A stretch of DNA of 64,000 bases from Cesiribacter sp. SM1 (GTDB lineage: Bacteria > Bacteroidota > Bacteroidia > Cytophagales > Cyclobacteriaceae). The DNA lies in assembly GCF_020178975.1 (NCBI RefSeq), contig NZ_JAHXBU010000043.1:162867-226866 (forward strand), in the 5' to 3' direction. Shown here piece after piece: positions 17,249 to 28,020 of this stretch (its first letter is position 1; each line of letters starts with the position of its first letter). The position numbers and the translations under genes were made by a program. The notes below the pieces were generated by a model, which worked only from the letters and a program-made list of their open reading frames with translations, did no database searches and was not told where the DNA came from.

Positions 17249-18235
17249 ATGCAGTACAGACAATTAGGCAAAACAGGATTTAAAGTTTCGGAGGTTTCAC
17301 TGGGCACCTGGCAGGTAGGCGGCCGCTGGGGCGATCCTTTCAACGATAAAAATGCCGAGCACATCATCAATACCGCCATAGATGCGGGCGTAAATTTTAT
17401 AGACACTGCCGATGTATACAGCGACGGCCAAAGCGAAGCTGCTGTTGCCAGGGTGGTAAAAAACCGTTCTGAAGAAGTTTTTGTAGCTACAAAGTGCGGC
17501 CGGCAGATACAGCCCCACACTGCAGAAGCCTATACAGCAAAGCGTTTGGCCGGCTATGTAGAGGAAAGCCTCCAGCGCATGAAGCTCGATACCCTGGACC
17601 TGGTACAGCTGCACTGCCCCCCTACGGAAGTATACAGCAGGCCCGAGATTTTCGAAGCTTTTGAAAGGCTAAAGGAACAGGGCAAGATCAAAAACCTGGG
17701 CGTAAGTGTTGAAATGGTCGATGAAGCCCTGATGGCCATGCAATACCCCAACGTAACCACGGTGCAGATCATATTCAACATGTTCAGGCTTAAACCCAGC
17801 GAGCAGTTCTTTACCAAAGCCAGGGAAAACAACATTGGCATTATTGCACGTGTGCCGCTGGCCAGCGGGTTGCTCACCGGTAAAATGAGTCCGCATACAA
17901 GCTTTGGCCCTGAAGATCACCGCAGCTTTAACCGTAATGGCGAAGCCTTCGACAAAGGAGAAACATTCTCTGGTGTAGATTTTAACCTGGGGCTGGAAGC
18001 CGTAGAAGAGCTGAAAGAAATATTCCCGGGGCAGGAATCGCTGGCAGCCTGGGCCATTCGCTGGGTGCTGATGTTCCCCGAAGTTAGTACGGTTATCCCT
18101 GGAGCATCCCGTGTGGAACAGGTGCAGCCAAACATTACCGCCTCGGAATTACCCCCGCTTACAGATGAACAGATGCAGGGAGTAGCACGCGTGTATGATA
18201 AGTACATCAAACCTTCTGTACATGCACTCTGGTAA
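17249..18235 (+). CDS. Aldo/keto reductase
   Basis: 328-residue NAD(P)H-dependent TIM-barrel oxidoreductase. The catalytic tetrad is seen as Asp52, Tyr57, Lys82 and His122, in NFIDTADVYSDG, ATKCG and QLHCP. It resembles the perakine-reductase/YajO-like group that reduces aldehydes and sugars. The physiological substrate is unknown. A second, more distant aldo/keto reductase lies at 19053, and a hairpin terminator follows this gene. Confidence 0.9.
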   Translation: MQYRQLGKTGFKVSEVSLGTWQVGGRWGDPFNDKNAEHIINTAIDAGVNFIDTADVYSDGQSEAAVARVVKNRSEEVFVATKCGRQIQPHTAEAYTAKRLAGYVEESLQRMKLDTLDLVQLHCPPTEVYSRPEIFEAFERLKEQGKIKNLGVSVEMVDEALMAMQYPNVTTVQIIFNMFRLKPSEQFFTKARENNIGIIARVPLASGLLTGKMSPHTSFGPEDHRSFNRNGEAFDKGETFSGVDFNLGLEAVEELKEIFPGQESLAAWAIRWVLMFPEVSTVIPGASRVEQVQPNITASELPPLTDEQMQGVARVYDKYIKPSVHALW

Positions 18236-18271
18236 GCGGTTCTGAAAATTTTAACTTTATTTAACCGGCAT

Positions 18272-18302
18272 ACGAAGCAGCATTTAAGTGCTGCTTCGTT
18301 AA
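18272..18302 (+). terminator. Terminator after the first aldo/keto reductase
   Basis: ACGAAGCAGCA (18272-18282) and its exact complement (18289-18299) form an 11-bp stem with a 6-base loop, followed by TTAATTT. Confidence 0.7.
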
Positions 18303-18342
18303 TTTATGGGCTTATCAAGAAAACACTCCAAAGAAACTAACC

Positions 18343-18885
18343 ATGCCTGAAAAGATTACGCTTGTTGTTGCTTCTGCGAATCCTGTTAAAGTGCAGGCGG
18401 CCCTGGCGGGCTTTCAAAAAATGCATCCCGGAGCAAACATTATAACTAAACCAATCAGTGTGGCCTCTGATGTGGCAGACCAGCCTATGTCTGATGAAGA
18501 AACACTAGCCGGCGCTACCAACAGGGTAGCCAATGCCATGCAGGAGCAACCCGACGCCGATTACTGGATTGGCATAGAAGGAGGCGTTCAGCCCCTGGCA
18601 GGCGAGCTTACTGCCTTTGCCTGGATAGTAGTTCGTTCTAAAAAACAGACAGGCAAGGCCAGAACCGGCACATTCTTTTTACCAAGAGCAGTGACAGAGC
18701 TGGTAGAACAGGGCATAGAGCTGGGTACCGCCGATGACATGGTCTTTGGCAGTAAAAATTCCAAACAAGCCGGTGGCGCTGTGGGTTTGCTCACTGGTAA
18801 TGTGGTAGATAGAAAGCAACTATATGAACAGGCTGTTGTGCTGGCCCTTGTTTCCTTTAAATGGGACCAGCTTTACCGGGAGTAG
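18343..18885 (+). CDS. yjjX: Inosine/xanthosine triphosphatase (YjjX/DUF84 family)
   Basis: House-cleaning NTPase that hydrolyses non-canonical ITP and XTP before they enter nucleic acids. 180 residues, normal. The N-terminal VVASANPVKVQAA is the phosphate-binding start of the fold; the central WIGIEGGVQPL and the YCSK-like FGSKNSKQAGGAVGLLT segment are family hallmarks. It stands alone. Confidence 0.9.
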   Translation: MPEKITLVVASANPVKVQAALAGFQKMHPGANIITKPISVASDVADQPMSDEETLAGATNRVANAMQEQPDADYWIGIEGGVQPLAGELTAFAWIVVRSKKQTGKARTGTFFLPRAVTELVEQGIELGTADDMVFGSKNSKQAGGAVGLLTGNVVDRKQLYEQAVVLALVSFKWDQLYRE

Positions 18886-19052
18886 CCGGACTTCCGGCCA
18901 AAATGCCATAATTTTAATAGCAGAAGCGCTCCATCAATAAACCATTTTCAAAATTCTGCATTGTATATTCAGTACTCTTTTTTTTCGTAGATTGGCTTTA
19001 AGAGCAAATTTCCTACTGCCAAAAGCTCGAAAAACTTTCAGCAAACCCAATT

Positions 19053-19949
19053 ATGAAATACAATACCCTTGGAAACTCTGATCTTAAGGTAAGTGAAGTT
19101 AGCTATGGCTGTATGTCTTTGGGGGAGGATCATGAAAAGAATGCAAAATTACTCCTGGCTGCTGTAGAGCAGGGCATCAATTTCTTTGATACAGCCGATC
19201 TCTATGATAAAGGCAATAATGAAATAACTGTTGGCAAGGCTTTCAGGGGTATTCGCGACAAAGTAATCATCTCCAGCAAGGTAGGCAACCAATGGCGTAG
19301 CGACGGCAGCGGCTGGGACTGGAACCCACGCAAAGAATACATTCTGAAAGCGGTAGAAGACAGCCTGAAGCGACTGCAAACCGATTATATTGACCTCTAC
19401 CAGCTGCATGGCGGCACCATCGACGATCCTATCGATGAGACAATAGAAGCATTTGAGCTACTACAGCAGCAGGGCAAGATTCGCTTTTACGGCATATCTT
19501 CTATCAGGCCAAATGTAATCAGGGAATGGGTAAAGCGCTCCAGTATTGTAAGCCTTATGATGCAATATAGCCTGCTGGACCGCAGGCCGGAGGAAGAGTG
19601 CCTGGATTTAGCACAGCAGCATGGGGTGAGCGTGCTTGCCCGTGGCGCTTATGCCAAGGGCCTGCTGCTTGGTAAACCTGCAACGCCTTACCTGGCACAC
19701 ACTGCAGAAGAGGTGGAAAGAGCGGCAAGAAAAATACGATCCCTGGCCGACACCAACCGCACTGCCGCGCAGGTGGCTGGCCGTTATGTGCTCCATCATC
19801 CGGCAGTGGCCTCTGCAGTGTTAGGCATCCGTATCCGCAGCCATCTGCACGATGCCATAGCCATTTCCCTGGCCAATCCATTATCCGCAGAAGATCTTGA
19901 AAAGCTAAGAAACAGTGCAAAACCAGTTGTATATGAGGAGCACCGTTAG
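19053..19949 (+). CDS. Aldo/keto reductase
   Basis: 298-residue aldo/keto reductase. The tetrad is Asp46, Tyr51, Lys76 and His119 (FFDTADLYDKG, SSKVG, YQLHG). It is shorter than the gene at 17249 and belongs to a different branch, close to general stress and sugar-aldehyde reductases. It lies 51 bp before the GH5 gene, so the two may share a transcript; if so, a role in sugar metabolism is possible, but this is inference from spacing alone. Confidence 0.9.
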   Translation: MKYNTLGNSDLKVSEVSYGCMSLGEDHEKNAKLLLAAVEQGINFFDTADLYDKGNNEITVGKAFRGIRDKVIISSKVGNQWRSDGSGWDWNPRKEYILKAVEDSLKRLQTDYIDLYQLHGGTIDDPIDETIEAFELLQQQGKIRFYGISSIRPNVIREWVKRSSIVSLMMQYSLLDRRPEEECLDLAQQHGVSVLARGAYAKGLLLGKPATPYLAHTAEEVERAARKIRSLADTNRTAAQVAGRYVLHHPAVASAVLGIRIRSHLHDAIAISLANPLSAEDLEKLRNSAKPVVYEEHR

Positions 19950-20000
19950 CATATCGATGCTCCTGCTTAGCTCCTCTAACGCTACTCCTTTCTCCTTATC

Positions 20001-21017
20001 ATGAAAAGAATCACTATTCTCACAGCCCTGCTGCTACTCTTTTGCTGTGCGCATACATTTGCACAGAAAACCCTTCAGGTAAAAGGCCGCTTTTTATACA
20101 CCCCCACCGGCGAAAAGTTAATTTTACGCGGTGTTAATGAAATGTTTATCTGGTCTGATGATCTTACGGGTGAACAGACCTTTCCGGAAATTGCAAAAAC
20201 CGGCGCTAATGTTGTGCGCATTGTCTGGCAAAGCAGTGATGAAAACCCCAGGGGAACCGCTGCCATGCTGGACCAGGCCATCACCAACTGCATTGCTGCC
20301 GGCATGATACCCATGCCGGAGCTGCATGGTGCCACCGGCAAATGGGATAAGCTGCAAAGCCAGGTAGACTACTGGGTAAAGCCAGAGGTACTTAAGGTTC
20401 TGAAAAAGCACGAGCCATACCTGCTGCTGAACATTGCCAACGAGGTGGGTGGCCATGAGGTGAGCAACAGCCAGTTTAAAGAAGGATATGAAAAGGCCAT
20501 TTCCCGTATGCGTGCAGCCGGCATTAAATGTCCCCTGGTGATTGATGCCGCCAGCTGGGGACAGAGTATAGACATGCTACAGGCCACAGGACCCCACCTG
20601 ATGCAACAGGACCCGCTGCAGAACCTGCTTTTTTCGGTTCATATGTGGTGGACAGCACCCGATGGTGCCACCGACAGGATTAAAAACGAAATTAAAGAAT
20701 CGGTCGCACAGCAGCTGCCCCTGATTGTAGGCGAGTTTGCACCCATGGGTGTTGGTTGTGCAAAATCCATCGACTACAAAACCATTATGGAGCAATGCCA
20801 GCAGCACGAAATTGGCTGGCTAGCCTGGTCGTGGGGCTTGCAGGATAACGGAGACTGTAAGCTAATGGATATGACTAATGACGAAGAACGCGGCAAATTC
20901 AGTGGCCTGTTCAGCTGGGGACTGGAGGTAGCCGTAACAGATCCCAACAGCATTAAAAACACCTCCCGGCATAGTGAATACATCAGGAAGTGGAGTAAGG
21001 AGCTGGCACGGAAGTAA
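20001..21017 (+). CDS. Secreted glycoside hydrolase family 5 enzyme
   Basis: 338 residues with a signal peptide (1-22, ending AHTFAQ). The catalytic TIM barrel shows the GH5 pair: acid/base Glu148 after Asn147 (NIANEVGG) and nucleophile Glu245 (LIVGEFAP); His214 in FSVHMWW is the conserved histidine of strand 6. The sequence GEKLILRGVNEMFIW is the usual N-terminal strand. Members are endo-mannanases, endoglucanases and similar. Mannanase or cellulase activity is plausible; the exact polysaccharide is unknown. No SusC/SusD pair is nearby, so it is not in a classic polysaccharide locus. Confidence 0.87.
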   Translation: MKRITILTALLLLFCCAHTFAQKTLQVKGRFLYTPTGEKLILRGVNEMFIWSDDLTGEQTFPEIAKTGANVVRIVWQSSDENPRGTAAMLDQAITNCIAAGMIPMPELHGATGKWDKLQSQVDYWVKPEVLKVLKKHEPYLLLNIANEVGGHEVSNSQFKEGYEKAISRMRAAGIKCPLVIDAASWGQSIDMLQATGPHLMQQDPLQNLLFSVHMWWTAPDGATDRIKNEIKESVAQQLPLIVGEFAPMGVGCAKSIDYKTIMEQCQQHEIGWLAWSWGLQDNGDCKLMDMTNDEERGKFSGLFSWGLEVAVTDPNSIKNTSRHSEYIRKWSKELARK

Positions 21018-21188
21018 ATTCTAATTTTCACTCTCGCTCCTACCACAGCAGAAACTGATTACATGCAGCTGATGAAGGTGCTTATCCCAGCTTAGCGTTA
21101 TCCGGCATTAGGAGTTATGGGCTGTTCCTGTACTCTGTTATCTGCTGGTAGCATAGCGTGGCGGGCAAACAGCTTTCGCAGAAAACAC

Positions 21189-21219
21189 AAAAGCCCGGAG
21201 GATTACCTCCGGGCTTTTT
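21189..21219. terminator. Bidirectional terminator between GH5 gene and clpC
   Basis: AAAAGCCCGGAGG (21189-21201) pairs exactly with 21206-21218 across a 4-base loop. A run on the left and T run on the right make it work for both converging genes. Confidence 0.9.
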
Positions 21220-21241
21220 ATGTCCAGTTACACTTAGGTGT

Positions 21242-23797
21242 TTACTTTTTATCTGAAGAACCTTTATCTTCTTCGGCTACGGCCTCTTTGCGGGTAATGG
21301 TCAGCACATCGCCTTCTCCACTATAATCCGCCAGCAGCACATCGCCTTCGGTCAGATCGCCTTTCAGGATCTCCTCCGCTACCGGATCTTCCAGGTATTT
21401 CTGGATGGCACGGTTCAGCGGGCGGGCACCATATTGCTGATCATATCCTTTTTCAGAAAGGAAGTCTTTCGCCTTCTCGGTCAGCTCAATGTCGTAACCG
21501 AGTGATTTCATACGGCTAAACAGTTTGCCAAGCGAAATGTCAATGATGCGGTGAATGTCTTCGCGTTGCAGCGAGTTGAACACGATCACATCATCAAGAC
21601 GGTTCAGGAATTCCGGGCTGAAAGCCTTACGCAGTGCATTCTGTATGGTTGATTTCATCAGCTCATCAGAATTCTCACGTCGGTTGGAGGTTGCAAAACC
21701 AACACCGGCACCAAAGTCCTTCAGGTCGCGAACACCAATGTTAGAGGTCATGATGATGATGGTGTTTCTGAAGTCTACGCGGCGGCCAAGGCCGTCGGTA
21801 AGTATACCATCATCCAGTACCTGTAACAGCAGGTTAAACACATCCGGGTGCGCTTTCTCAATCTCGTCGAGCAGCACTACAGAGTATGGTTTGCGACGTA
21901 CTTTCTCGGTTAGCTGGCCACCTTCTTCGTAGCCAACATAGCCGGGAGGCGCTCCTACCAGACGGGATACACTGAATTTCTCCATGTACTCCGACATGTC
22001 GATGCGAATCAGCGCCTCGTCTTTATCGAACAGGTAGCGGGCCAGTACTTTGGCAAGCTCGGTTTTACCAACACCGGTTGGGCCCAGAAATACGAATGAA
22101 CCAATTGGCTTCTTCGGATCTTTAAGGCCAACGCGGGTACGCTGAATGGCTTTCACCAGTTTCTTGATGGCCTCGTCCTGGCCAATCACGTTTTTCTTCA
22201 GCTCTTCGTTCATGCCCAGCAGCTTGGCACCCTCGTTCTGGGCGATACGCTTGGTTGGGATTCCCGTCATCATACCAATTACCTCGGCTACATCGTCTTC
22301 ATCAACAGTATAGCGTTTGGTCTTGGTCTCGTCTTCCCAGCGCTTCTTGGCAGAATCGAGCTGCTCCAGCAACTTCTTCTCTGAATCGCGCAGGCGGGCA
22401 GCCTCTTCGTATTTCTGGCTTTTCACCACGCGGTTCTTCTCGTTCTTGATGTCTTCAATCTCGCTCTCCAGCTTCACGATTTCATCCGGAACGTGTATGT
22501 TATTGATGTGTACACGGGCACCCGCCTCATCGAGCACGTCGATGGCTTTATCTGGCAGGAAGCGGTCGCTGATGTAGCGGTCAGACAGCTTAACGCAGGC
22601 CTGAATTGCTTCCTCGGTATAATTTACGTGGTGGTGCTCCTCGTATTTATCTTTGATGTTGGTAAGGATCTCAACAGTTTCTTCTACAGAAGTAGCATCT
22701 ACCATTACCATCTGGAAACGACGGGCCAGGGCACCATCTTTCTCGATGTACTGGCGGTACTCATCTAAAGTAGTAGCACCGATGCATTGAATTTCGCCAC
22801 GGGCCAGTGCAGGCTTGAACATGTTGGAAGCATCCAGCGAACCGGAAGCACCACCAGCACCTACAATGGTGTGCAACTCATCAATGAACAGGATTACGTC
22901 TGGTGATTTCTCCAGCTCGTTCATCACTGCTTTCATCCTTTCCTCAAACTGACCGCGATACTTGGTACCGGCTACCAAAGAGGCAAGGTCGAGTGTTACC
23001 ACACGCTTATTAAAGAGCACGCGGCTAACTTTGCGCTGCACAATGCGCAGGGCCAGACCTTCTGCAATGGCGGTTTTACCTACACCAGGCTCACCAATCA
23101 GAATCGGGTTATTTTTCTTACGGCGGCTCAGGATCTGGGCCACACGCTCAATTTCATCCTCACGACCCACAATAGGATCGAGTTTGCTGTCTTCGGCCAT
23201 CTTGGTAAGATCGCGGCCAAAGTTATCCAGCACAGGCGTGCGTGATTTCTCAGCACCTTTGCCTGAACCGGCTTCGCTGCGGCCAGAGCCACCGCCGCCA
23301 CCGAAGATACGAGAGCTGTCGCCTTCGTCATCATCAGTATCGTGGGCTGACATTGGTCCGTCGGACTGGTACTCCAGCATTTCTTTTACAACGTCGTAAC
23401 TAACGTCGAATTTCTCTAAGATTTGGGTTGCGATGTTATCTTCATCGCGCAAGATTGACAGCAGTAAATGCTCAGTGCCGATCAGCTGACTTTTAAAGAT
23501 CTTAGCCTCCAGGTAGGTGATCTTCAGTACCTTTTCCGACTGACGGGTCAGCGGAATATTGGCAAGATTTTTTACCTGGTGGGTGGCTGTACCTTTAGTA
23601 GCACGTTCTATAGACTGACGCAATTCATCCAGAGACACACCTAGTTTCTTAAGAATGCTGACTGCAACGCCCTCACCCTCACGGATCATGCCTAATAATA
23701 AATGTTCAGTACCTATATAATCATGCCCAAGCCGGAGCGCTTCCTCCCTGCTGAGCGAGATCACTTCTTTGACCCGGTTTGAAAATTTTGCTTCCAT
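21242..23797 (-). CDS. clpC: ClpC-type AAA+ unfoldase of the Clp protease
   Basis: 851-residue Hsp100 chaperone that unfolds proteins and feeds them to ClpP. Order: two Clp-N repeats (about 1-145), a Gly/Ser-rich linker (about 150-190) with GGGGGSG, first AAA domain with GEPGVGKT at 235-242, a middle region holding a UVR-like motif ([16 protein letters not shown]), second AAA domain with GPTGVGKTE near 570, and the C-terminal ClpB-D2-small domain. The short N-terminal linker and single UVR motif fit ClpC rather than ClpB or ClpA. The acidic C-terminal tail ([10 protein letters not shown]) is lineage-specific. It is transcribed alone. Confidence 0.95.
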   Translation of the reverse strand: MEAKFSNRVKEVISLSREEALRLGHDYIGTEHLLLGMIREGEGVAVSILKKLGVSLDELRQSIERATKGTATHQVKNLANIPLTRQSEKVLKITYLEAKIFKSQLIGTEHLLLSILRDEDNIATQILEKFDVSYDVVKEMLEYQSDGPMSAHDTDDDEGDSSRIFGGGGGSGRSEAGSGKGAEKSRTPVLDNFGRDLTKMAEDSKLDPIVGREDEIERVAQILSRRKKNNPILIGEPGVGKTAIAEGLALRIVQRKVSRVLFNKRVVTLDLASLVAGTKYRGQFEERMKAVMNELEKSPDVILFIDELHTIVGAGGASGSLDASNMFKPALARGEIQCIGATTLDEYRQYIEKDGALARRFQMVMVDATSVEETVEILTNIKDKYEEHHHVNYTEEAIQACVKLSDRYISDRFLPDKAIDVLDEAGARVHINNIHVPDEIVKLESEIEDIKNEKNRVVKSQKYEEAARLRDSEKKLLEQLDSAKKRWEDETKTKRYTVDEDDVAEVIGMMTGIPTKRIAQNEGAKLLGMNEELKKNVIGQDEAIKKLVKAIQRTRVGLKDPKKPIGSFVFLGPTGVGKTELAKVLARYLFDKDEALIRIDMSEYMEKFSVSRLVGAPPGYVGYEEGGQLTEKVRRKPYSVVLLDEIEKAHPDVFNLLLQVLDDGILTDGLGRRVDFRNTIIIMTSNIGVRDLKDFGAGVGFATSNRRENSDELMKSTIQNALRKAFSPEFLNRLDDVIVFNSLQREDIHRIIDISLGKLFSRMKSLGYDIELTEKAKDFLSEKGYDQQYGARPLNRAIQKYLEDPVAEEILKGDLTEGDVLLADYSGEGDVLTITRKEAVAEEDKGSSDKK

Positions 23798-23929
23798 ATT
23801 ATAGTGGCTAACGACTATCTAACGCTGTAAGAAAAGATATAATGCTCAAATTCTAAGAGGCATTTAGATAATCACCTTTAAGTTAGTAATTAACTGGTAT
23901 TTTTAAAACAGATTCCTGTTTTCAAATGT

Positions 23930-24571
23930 TCATTTCTGCTTTGCCGATTGGCGAATTACTGTTGCAGCTGCCGGGCCTTCACAAAAAAGAACATCCAACA
24001 CGCTTAGGTTAGCTACAAATTCTGCGCCAAAAAGCTGGGTATAGGGTACCGAACAGTAAAGATCTCGGGCAGTAAACGGTAAATTGGGCCGTATGGCCTG
24101 CCGGAGGTCATAAAGGCCGGTTCCGGTTTGTTGTATGTACGCATGGGTTGCCGCAGGTGTTGCCGGAAGTTGCAGTAAATCCAGACAAAGTGTCAGAACT
24201 TTTTCGTTCAGGTCCCACAGGTACTTCCAATCTTCCTGAAAAACAGGCGCCAAGCGTGGTGCATAATGTTCAAAAAAAGGTGATTTGCCATAGCACGATT
24301 GCAGGCTTCGCCAGTGTTGGCGCTGCCAGGGCTGGCTGTTATCAACCTTTATATCCCGCACCAGAATCTTTTTTGTTCCGCCCACTACTGGTACTGTCAG
24401 CTTCTCTACCTGATGTGGCCCCAGTATATAGCATCGGTTGCGGTAGCTTTGCTTAATGAAGTGCTCATGCGCCTCCAGCAAAACCTCTCCCGGCTTTGTA
24501 AAACAGGTGAAATATTCTAAACAGGGAAAGTAATGCAACGCCAGCAGCGGCGTAAAAGTTTCCTGGGGCAT
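23930..24571 (-). CDS. WbqC-like family protein
   Basis: 213-residue protein of the WbqC family. It starts LLALHYFPCLEYF and has the conserved HEHFIKQSYRNRCYILG and the later DWKYLWDLNEKVL. WbqC-like proteins are thought to act in surface-polysaccharide or O-antigen sugar handling, but the reaction is not settled. Here it lies beside, and divergent from, a lipid A-type acyltransferase, which fits a cell-envelope role. Family assignment is good; function uncertain. Confidence 0.82.
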   Translation of the reverse strand: MPQETFTPLLALHYFPCLEYFTCFTKPGEVLLEAHEHFIKQSYRNRCYILGPHQVEKLTVPVVGGTKKILVRDIKVDNSQPWQRQHWRSLQSCYGKSPFFEHYAPRLAPVFQEDWKYLWDLNEKVLTLCLDLLQLPATPAATHAYIQQTGTGLYDLRQAIRPNLPFTARDLYCSVPYTQLFGAEFVANLSVLDVLFCEGPAAATVIRQSAKQK

Positions 24572-24796
24572 GGATGAGAGGTATTGGGTTATTAGTAACT
24601 AATAGTGTGTTGTGCGGTGTATGGCAACCGGCCCTGGCAGCAACACTGTAAAAGAAGCAGAAGTACTAAATAATAGCAAGTTGTTTGCACCAGAACGCAA
24701 CACCAGTATCCCTATATTCAATACGTAATTCATATAGTTCATACATAATCCACCTCCTGTTTGGTGCATAGACAAAAGCTTCCGAATTTTGCATTT

Positions 24797-25672
24797 ATGT
24801 TTTTCATAAAGCTCTTCTCCCGCATGCCTTTCTGGCTGCTTTATGCCCTGTCGGACGGACTTGCGTGGCTTTTATATGCAGTGATTCGCTACCGTCGTAA
24901 GGTAGTAGCTGATAATATCCGGCATGCTTTCCCTGACCAGACGACAGATTGGCACAGGAAAACTGTCCGCAAATTTTACACAAGCTTTACAGATGTGTGG
25001 CTGGAGTCGCTTAAGTCACTTACGCTCTCTGAAGCACAAATACGCCAGCGGGTGCAAATTGAAAATCCGGAACTACTTGCCAGCTACCAGCAGCAAGGGT
25101 TAAGTACCATTGGCCTGGCCGGGCATATTGTAAACTGGGAATGGCTGTTTTTGCGCGGAGGCATGGAGATGAAGAATGTCTGGGGGGTGTATCTGAAGGT
25201 AGAGAACCCGTTCTTCGATAAGCTTATGCTGCAGATACGCAGCCACTATGGCAATCGGCTTATTGAAAAAGCCAGCCTCTTAAGGGAGCTGGTCCGCAGC
25301 CGCGGCCAGATGCGCAATGTAGCCATGGTAGCAGACCAGGCTCCTCAAAAAGGTGACAACTATTACTGGCAGCCATTCATGAACAGACCTGCCCCTTTTT
25401 TCACATCAGCAGAAAAGCTGGTGCAAAAAGAAGAGCTGCCACTGTATTTTGTAGGCATCAAACGTACCGGACGTGGCCGTTACAAGCTGTGGTTTGAAGA
25501 GCTGGGGTTTCCGCCTTATGCACCAATGCCAGAGGGCACCCTTACCAGCCGCTACATAGATGCACTTGAGCGTGCTATTAAACAGCAACCCGAAAACTAT
25601 TTATGGTCGCACAAGCGCTGGAAACACAAACTTCCTGCCGGCCATCCGCTTGCTACACCAGGTGAGGCGTAA
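24797..25672 (+). CDS. Lauroyl/myristoyl-type lysophospholipid acyltransferase (LpxL/HtrB family)
   Basis: Inner-membrane enzyme that adds late acyl chains to lipid A. From the ATG at 24797 it is 291 residues with an N-terminal helix (about 3-30), the catalytic H-x4-E motif at His110-Glu115 (GHIVNWE), [10 protein letters not shown], and [13 protein letters not shown], all typical. In-frame TTG/GTG codons at 24761-24766 would add 12 residues; the ATG places the start at the usual point ([13 protein letters not shown]). Its 3' end overlaps the convergent yciO-like gene by 20 bp. Confidence 0.9.
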   Translation: MFFIKLFSRMPFWLLYALSDGLAWLLYAVIRYRRKVVADNIRHAFPDQTTDWHRKTVRKFYTSFTDVWLESLKSLTLSEAQIRQRVQIENPELLASYQQQGLSTIGLAGHIVNWEWLFLRGGMEMKNVWGVYLKVENPFFDKLMLQIRSHYGNRLIEKASLLRELVRSRGQMRNVAMVADQAPQKGDNYYWQPFMNRPAPFFTSAEKLVQKEELPLYFVGIKRTGRGRYKLWFEELGFPPYAPMPEGTLTSRYIDALERAIKQQPENYLWSHKRWKHKLPAGHPLATPGEA

Positions 25673-26285
25673 GATCTCCGGCGCCCTGGCGCACAATTTC
25701 AAATACATCACCGGTGCAATCCACAACGGTAGAGGGCAGGTTCTTCCCCATACCTCCATCAATCACTATATCTACCAGGCCTTTGTAGCGTTCCCAGATC
25801 TCTTCGGGGTCGGTGGTATACTCTTTAATAGTATCGGTATCGTGAATGGAGGTGGTAATAATAGGATGCCCCAATTGCTCCACCAGCATGCGGGGTATGT
25901 TATGATCCGGCACCCGGATGCCTACCGTTTTCTTTTTGGCATGAATGATCTTGGGCACCTTAGAGCTTGCCTCCAGCAGGAAAGTATAGGGCCCGGGCAG
26001 CACCTTCTTCATCACCTTAAACACGGGCGTGCTTAGGTTCCTGACAAATTCTGAAATATGACTGATATCCTGACATATAAACGAAAGCTGCGTTTTATCA
26101 GCCTTCACCCCTTTGATCTGGCACACCCGTTCCACAGCACGCTGATCAAAAATATCGCACCCAATGCCATAGATGGTATCGGTAGGATAAATAATAACGC
26201 CCCCGTTCTGTAGCACCTCCACTACTTTGGCAATTTTACGCTGCTCGGGATTATCGGGATGAATTTTCAAGAGTTCTGCTGCCAT
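25653..26285 (-). CDS. yciO: YciO-type protein of the Sua5/YciO/YrdC family
   Basis: 210 residues with the YrdC fold ([18 protein letters not shown] at 28-45). The family makes L-threonylcarbamoyladenylate from threonine, bicarbonate and ATP for tRNA t6A. The sequence follows YciO more than YrdC/Sua5: it starts [12 protein letters not shown], has [11 protein letters not shown] and the tail [14 protein letters not shown], and ends VRQGAGDL. YciO's own role is less certain than that of TsaC, so it may not be the main t6A enzyme. The 3' end overlaps the acyltransferase gene by 20 bp. Confidence 0.87.
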   Translation of the reverse strand: MAAELLKIHPDNPEQRKIAKVVEVLQNGGVIIYPTDTIYGIGCDIFDQRAVERVCQIKGVKADKTQLSFICQDISHISEFVRNLSTPVFKVMKKVLPGPYTFLLEASSKVPKIIHAKKKTVGIRVPDHNIPRMLVEQLGHPIITTSIHDTDTIKEYTTDPEEIWERYKGLVDIVIDGGMGKNLPSTVVDCTGDVFEIVRQGAGDLTPHLV

Positions 26286-26465
26286 AGAATCAAAAATTTT
26301 TACGTTAAAGAAATAGGCTGTGTACTTACAATCTACAATAATTTAAGAACTTTAACAGCCCAAATTAGATTAAGACTACCGGGTAAACCCTGCAGCCTGA
26401 TACAAATGTTTACATAAGCCCCATAAAAAAAAGGGCTGCAGTGCTCCTTATATGCTGATTATTAT

Positions 26466-27500
26466 ATGAAGAATAAAAAGATACTGCTAGCAGGTTTGAT
26501 CATCTTTTCGGTGCTGCTCACCTCTTTCTCTTTCTACGCCTGGCAGATCCTGTTCACCCCCAATATTCTGGTAGAACAGGAAGACCGCTCCTTTATCATT
26601 CGCCCCGGCGAAAGCTTTAAAAGCATACAAGACCGGCTCTACAACGAGCGAATTGTGCAGGAACCTGTTTCTTTTGGCTTTCTGGCCAGACTCATGGATT
26701 ACGATGAGCAGGTAAAACCCGGCCACTATGTGCTGGAGAAAAACATGAACAACCTGCAGGCTGTGCGCATGCTTAGGGCCGGTCGGCAAACCCCTGTGCG
26801 CATTACCTTTAATAACGTTCGCACCCGCAGCGACCTGGCCGAGCGGCTGGGCGATAAGCTGATGTTCACACGCCAGGAGATGGACTCCCTGCTGCACAGC
26901 CCTGCCGTTGCCAGAGAGTACGGCATGGACACCGCCACCATCATCAGCATGTTCCTGCCCGATACCTACGAGTTCTACTGGACTACTACGGCCCGCGACT
27001 TTATGGATCGTATGAAGCAGGAGTACGACAAGTTCTGGAACGAAGAGCGCCGCCAGAAAGCCGAGCAACTGGGGCTTACTCCTTCCGAAGTGGTTACCCT
27101 GGCCTCTATTGTACGGGCCGAGACCAACAAGGCCGACGAAATGCCACGGGTGGCCGGCGTATACCTGAACCGCATCAACCGAAACATGCCCCTGCAGGCA
27201 GATCCTACCCTGGTGTACGCCCTGGGAGATTTCAGCATCAAACGCATCCTGGCCAAAGACAAGGAGATCGACTCTCCCTACAACACCTATATGTACCGCG
27301 GGCTGCCCCCCGGCCCCATCAACATGCCAAGCACTACAGCCATCAATGCTGTGCTGAATGCCGAATCCCACAACTACATTTACTTTGTGGCAAAGGAAGA
27401 CTTCTCGGGTTATCACACCTTTTCCACTAACTACAATGAACACATGAAAAATGCCAGAAAGTACCATAGCGCGCTCAAAAAGCGCGGTATTTTCAGGTAA
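26466..27500 (+). CDS. mltG: Endolytic murein transglycosylase
   Basis: MltG cuts nascent peptidoglycan strands and sets their length. 344 residues: a short cytoplasmic start, one membrane helix (about 5-26), a LysM-like subdomain, then the YceG catalytic domain with Glu219 in VRAETNKADEM and the typical QADPTLVYALGD and YNTYMYRGLPPGPI. Length is normal. It is followed at 108 bp by the thioesterase and BrkB genes in the same direction, which may be a loose envelope-related group. Confidence 0.94.
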   Translation: MKNKKILLAGLIIFSVLLTSFSFYAWQILFTPNILVEQEDRSFIIRPGESFKSIQDRLYNERIVQEPVSFGFLARLMDYDEQVKPGHYVLEKNMNNLQAVRMLRAGRQTPVRITFNNVRTRSDLAERLGDKLMFTRQEMDSLLHSPAVAREYGMDTATIISMFLPDTYEFYWTTTARDFMDRMKQEYDKFWNEERRQKAEQLGLTPSEVVTLASIVRAETNKADEMPRVAGVYLNRINRNMPLQADPTLVYALGDFSIKRILAKDKEIDSPYNTYMYRGLPPGPINMPSTTAINAVLNAESHNYIYFVAKEDFSGYHTFSTNYNEHMKNARKYHSALKKRGIFR

Positions 27501-27608
27501 AGTTGTCTATTGCAGATTTGTTGCTCATATTTAAAGCTGATATAGTGGCAACCGCCGCTGGGTAACAGGCCGCTCCGCTGGTCTGACTGTAAGCTTAACC
27601 AGTAAGTT

Positions 27609-28019
27609 ATGTATGTAGCCGAAACAAAGCTGCGCGTCCGTTATGCCGAAACGGATCAGATGGGATATGTATACTATGGCAATTACGCTACGTATTATGA
27701 AATAGGACGGGTAGAGGCGCTGCGCAGGCTGGGCTTTAGCTACAGGGCTCTGGAAGAAGAGGTTGGCGTAATGATGCCTGTACTGGAGTTACATGTACAG
27801 TATAAAGCTCCTGCCTTCTATGATGATGAGCTGCGGCTGCAGGTTATTATTCCGGAACTACCCCAATCGCGCATGCGCTTTGAGTACAAGCTTTACAATG
27901 CAGATGAAAGGCTACTAAACGAAGGCTATACTACGCTGGCCTTTGTGAACAAGAGCAGTGGCCGCCCCTGCAGGGTGCCAGAGGAACTAAAGAAAGTACT
28001 CCTGCCTTATTTCAAATAG
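27609..28019 (+). CDS. YbgC/FadM-type acyl-CoA thioesterase
   Basis: 136-residue hot-dog-fold thioesterase. The active-site Asp16 lies in YAETDQMGYVYYGNY, followed by YYEIGRVEALR, both typical of the 4-hydroxybenzoyl-CoA thioesterase/YbgC group. It hydrolyses acyl-CoA or acyl-ACP; the preferred chain is unknown. Its stop codon is one base before the ATG of the BrkB-type gene, so the two are surely co-transcribed. Confidence 0.9.
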   Translation: MYVAETKLRVRYAETDQMGYVYYGNYATYYEIGRVEALRRLGFSYRALEEEVGVMMPVLELHVQYKAPAFYDDELRLQVIIPELPQSRMRFEYKLYNADERLLNEGYTTLAFVNKSSGRPCRVPEELKKVLLPYFK

Positions 28020-28020
28020 T

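Noticed and set aside
26487..27467. 326-residue minus-strand ORF inside mltG
   Set aside because: mltG on the plus strand has all catalytic motifs; the minus-strand protein is His/Val-rich antisense translation.
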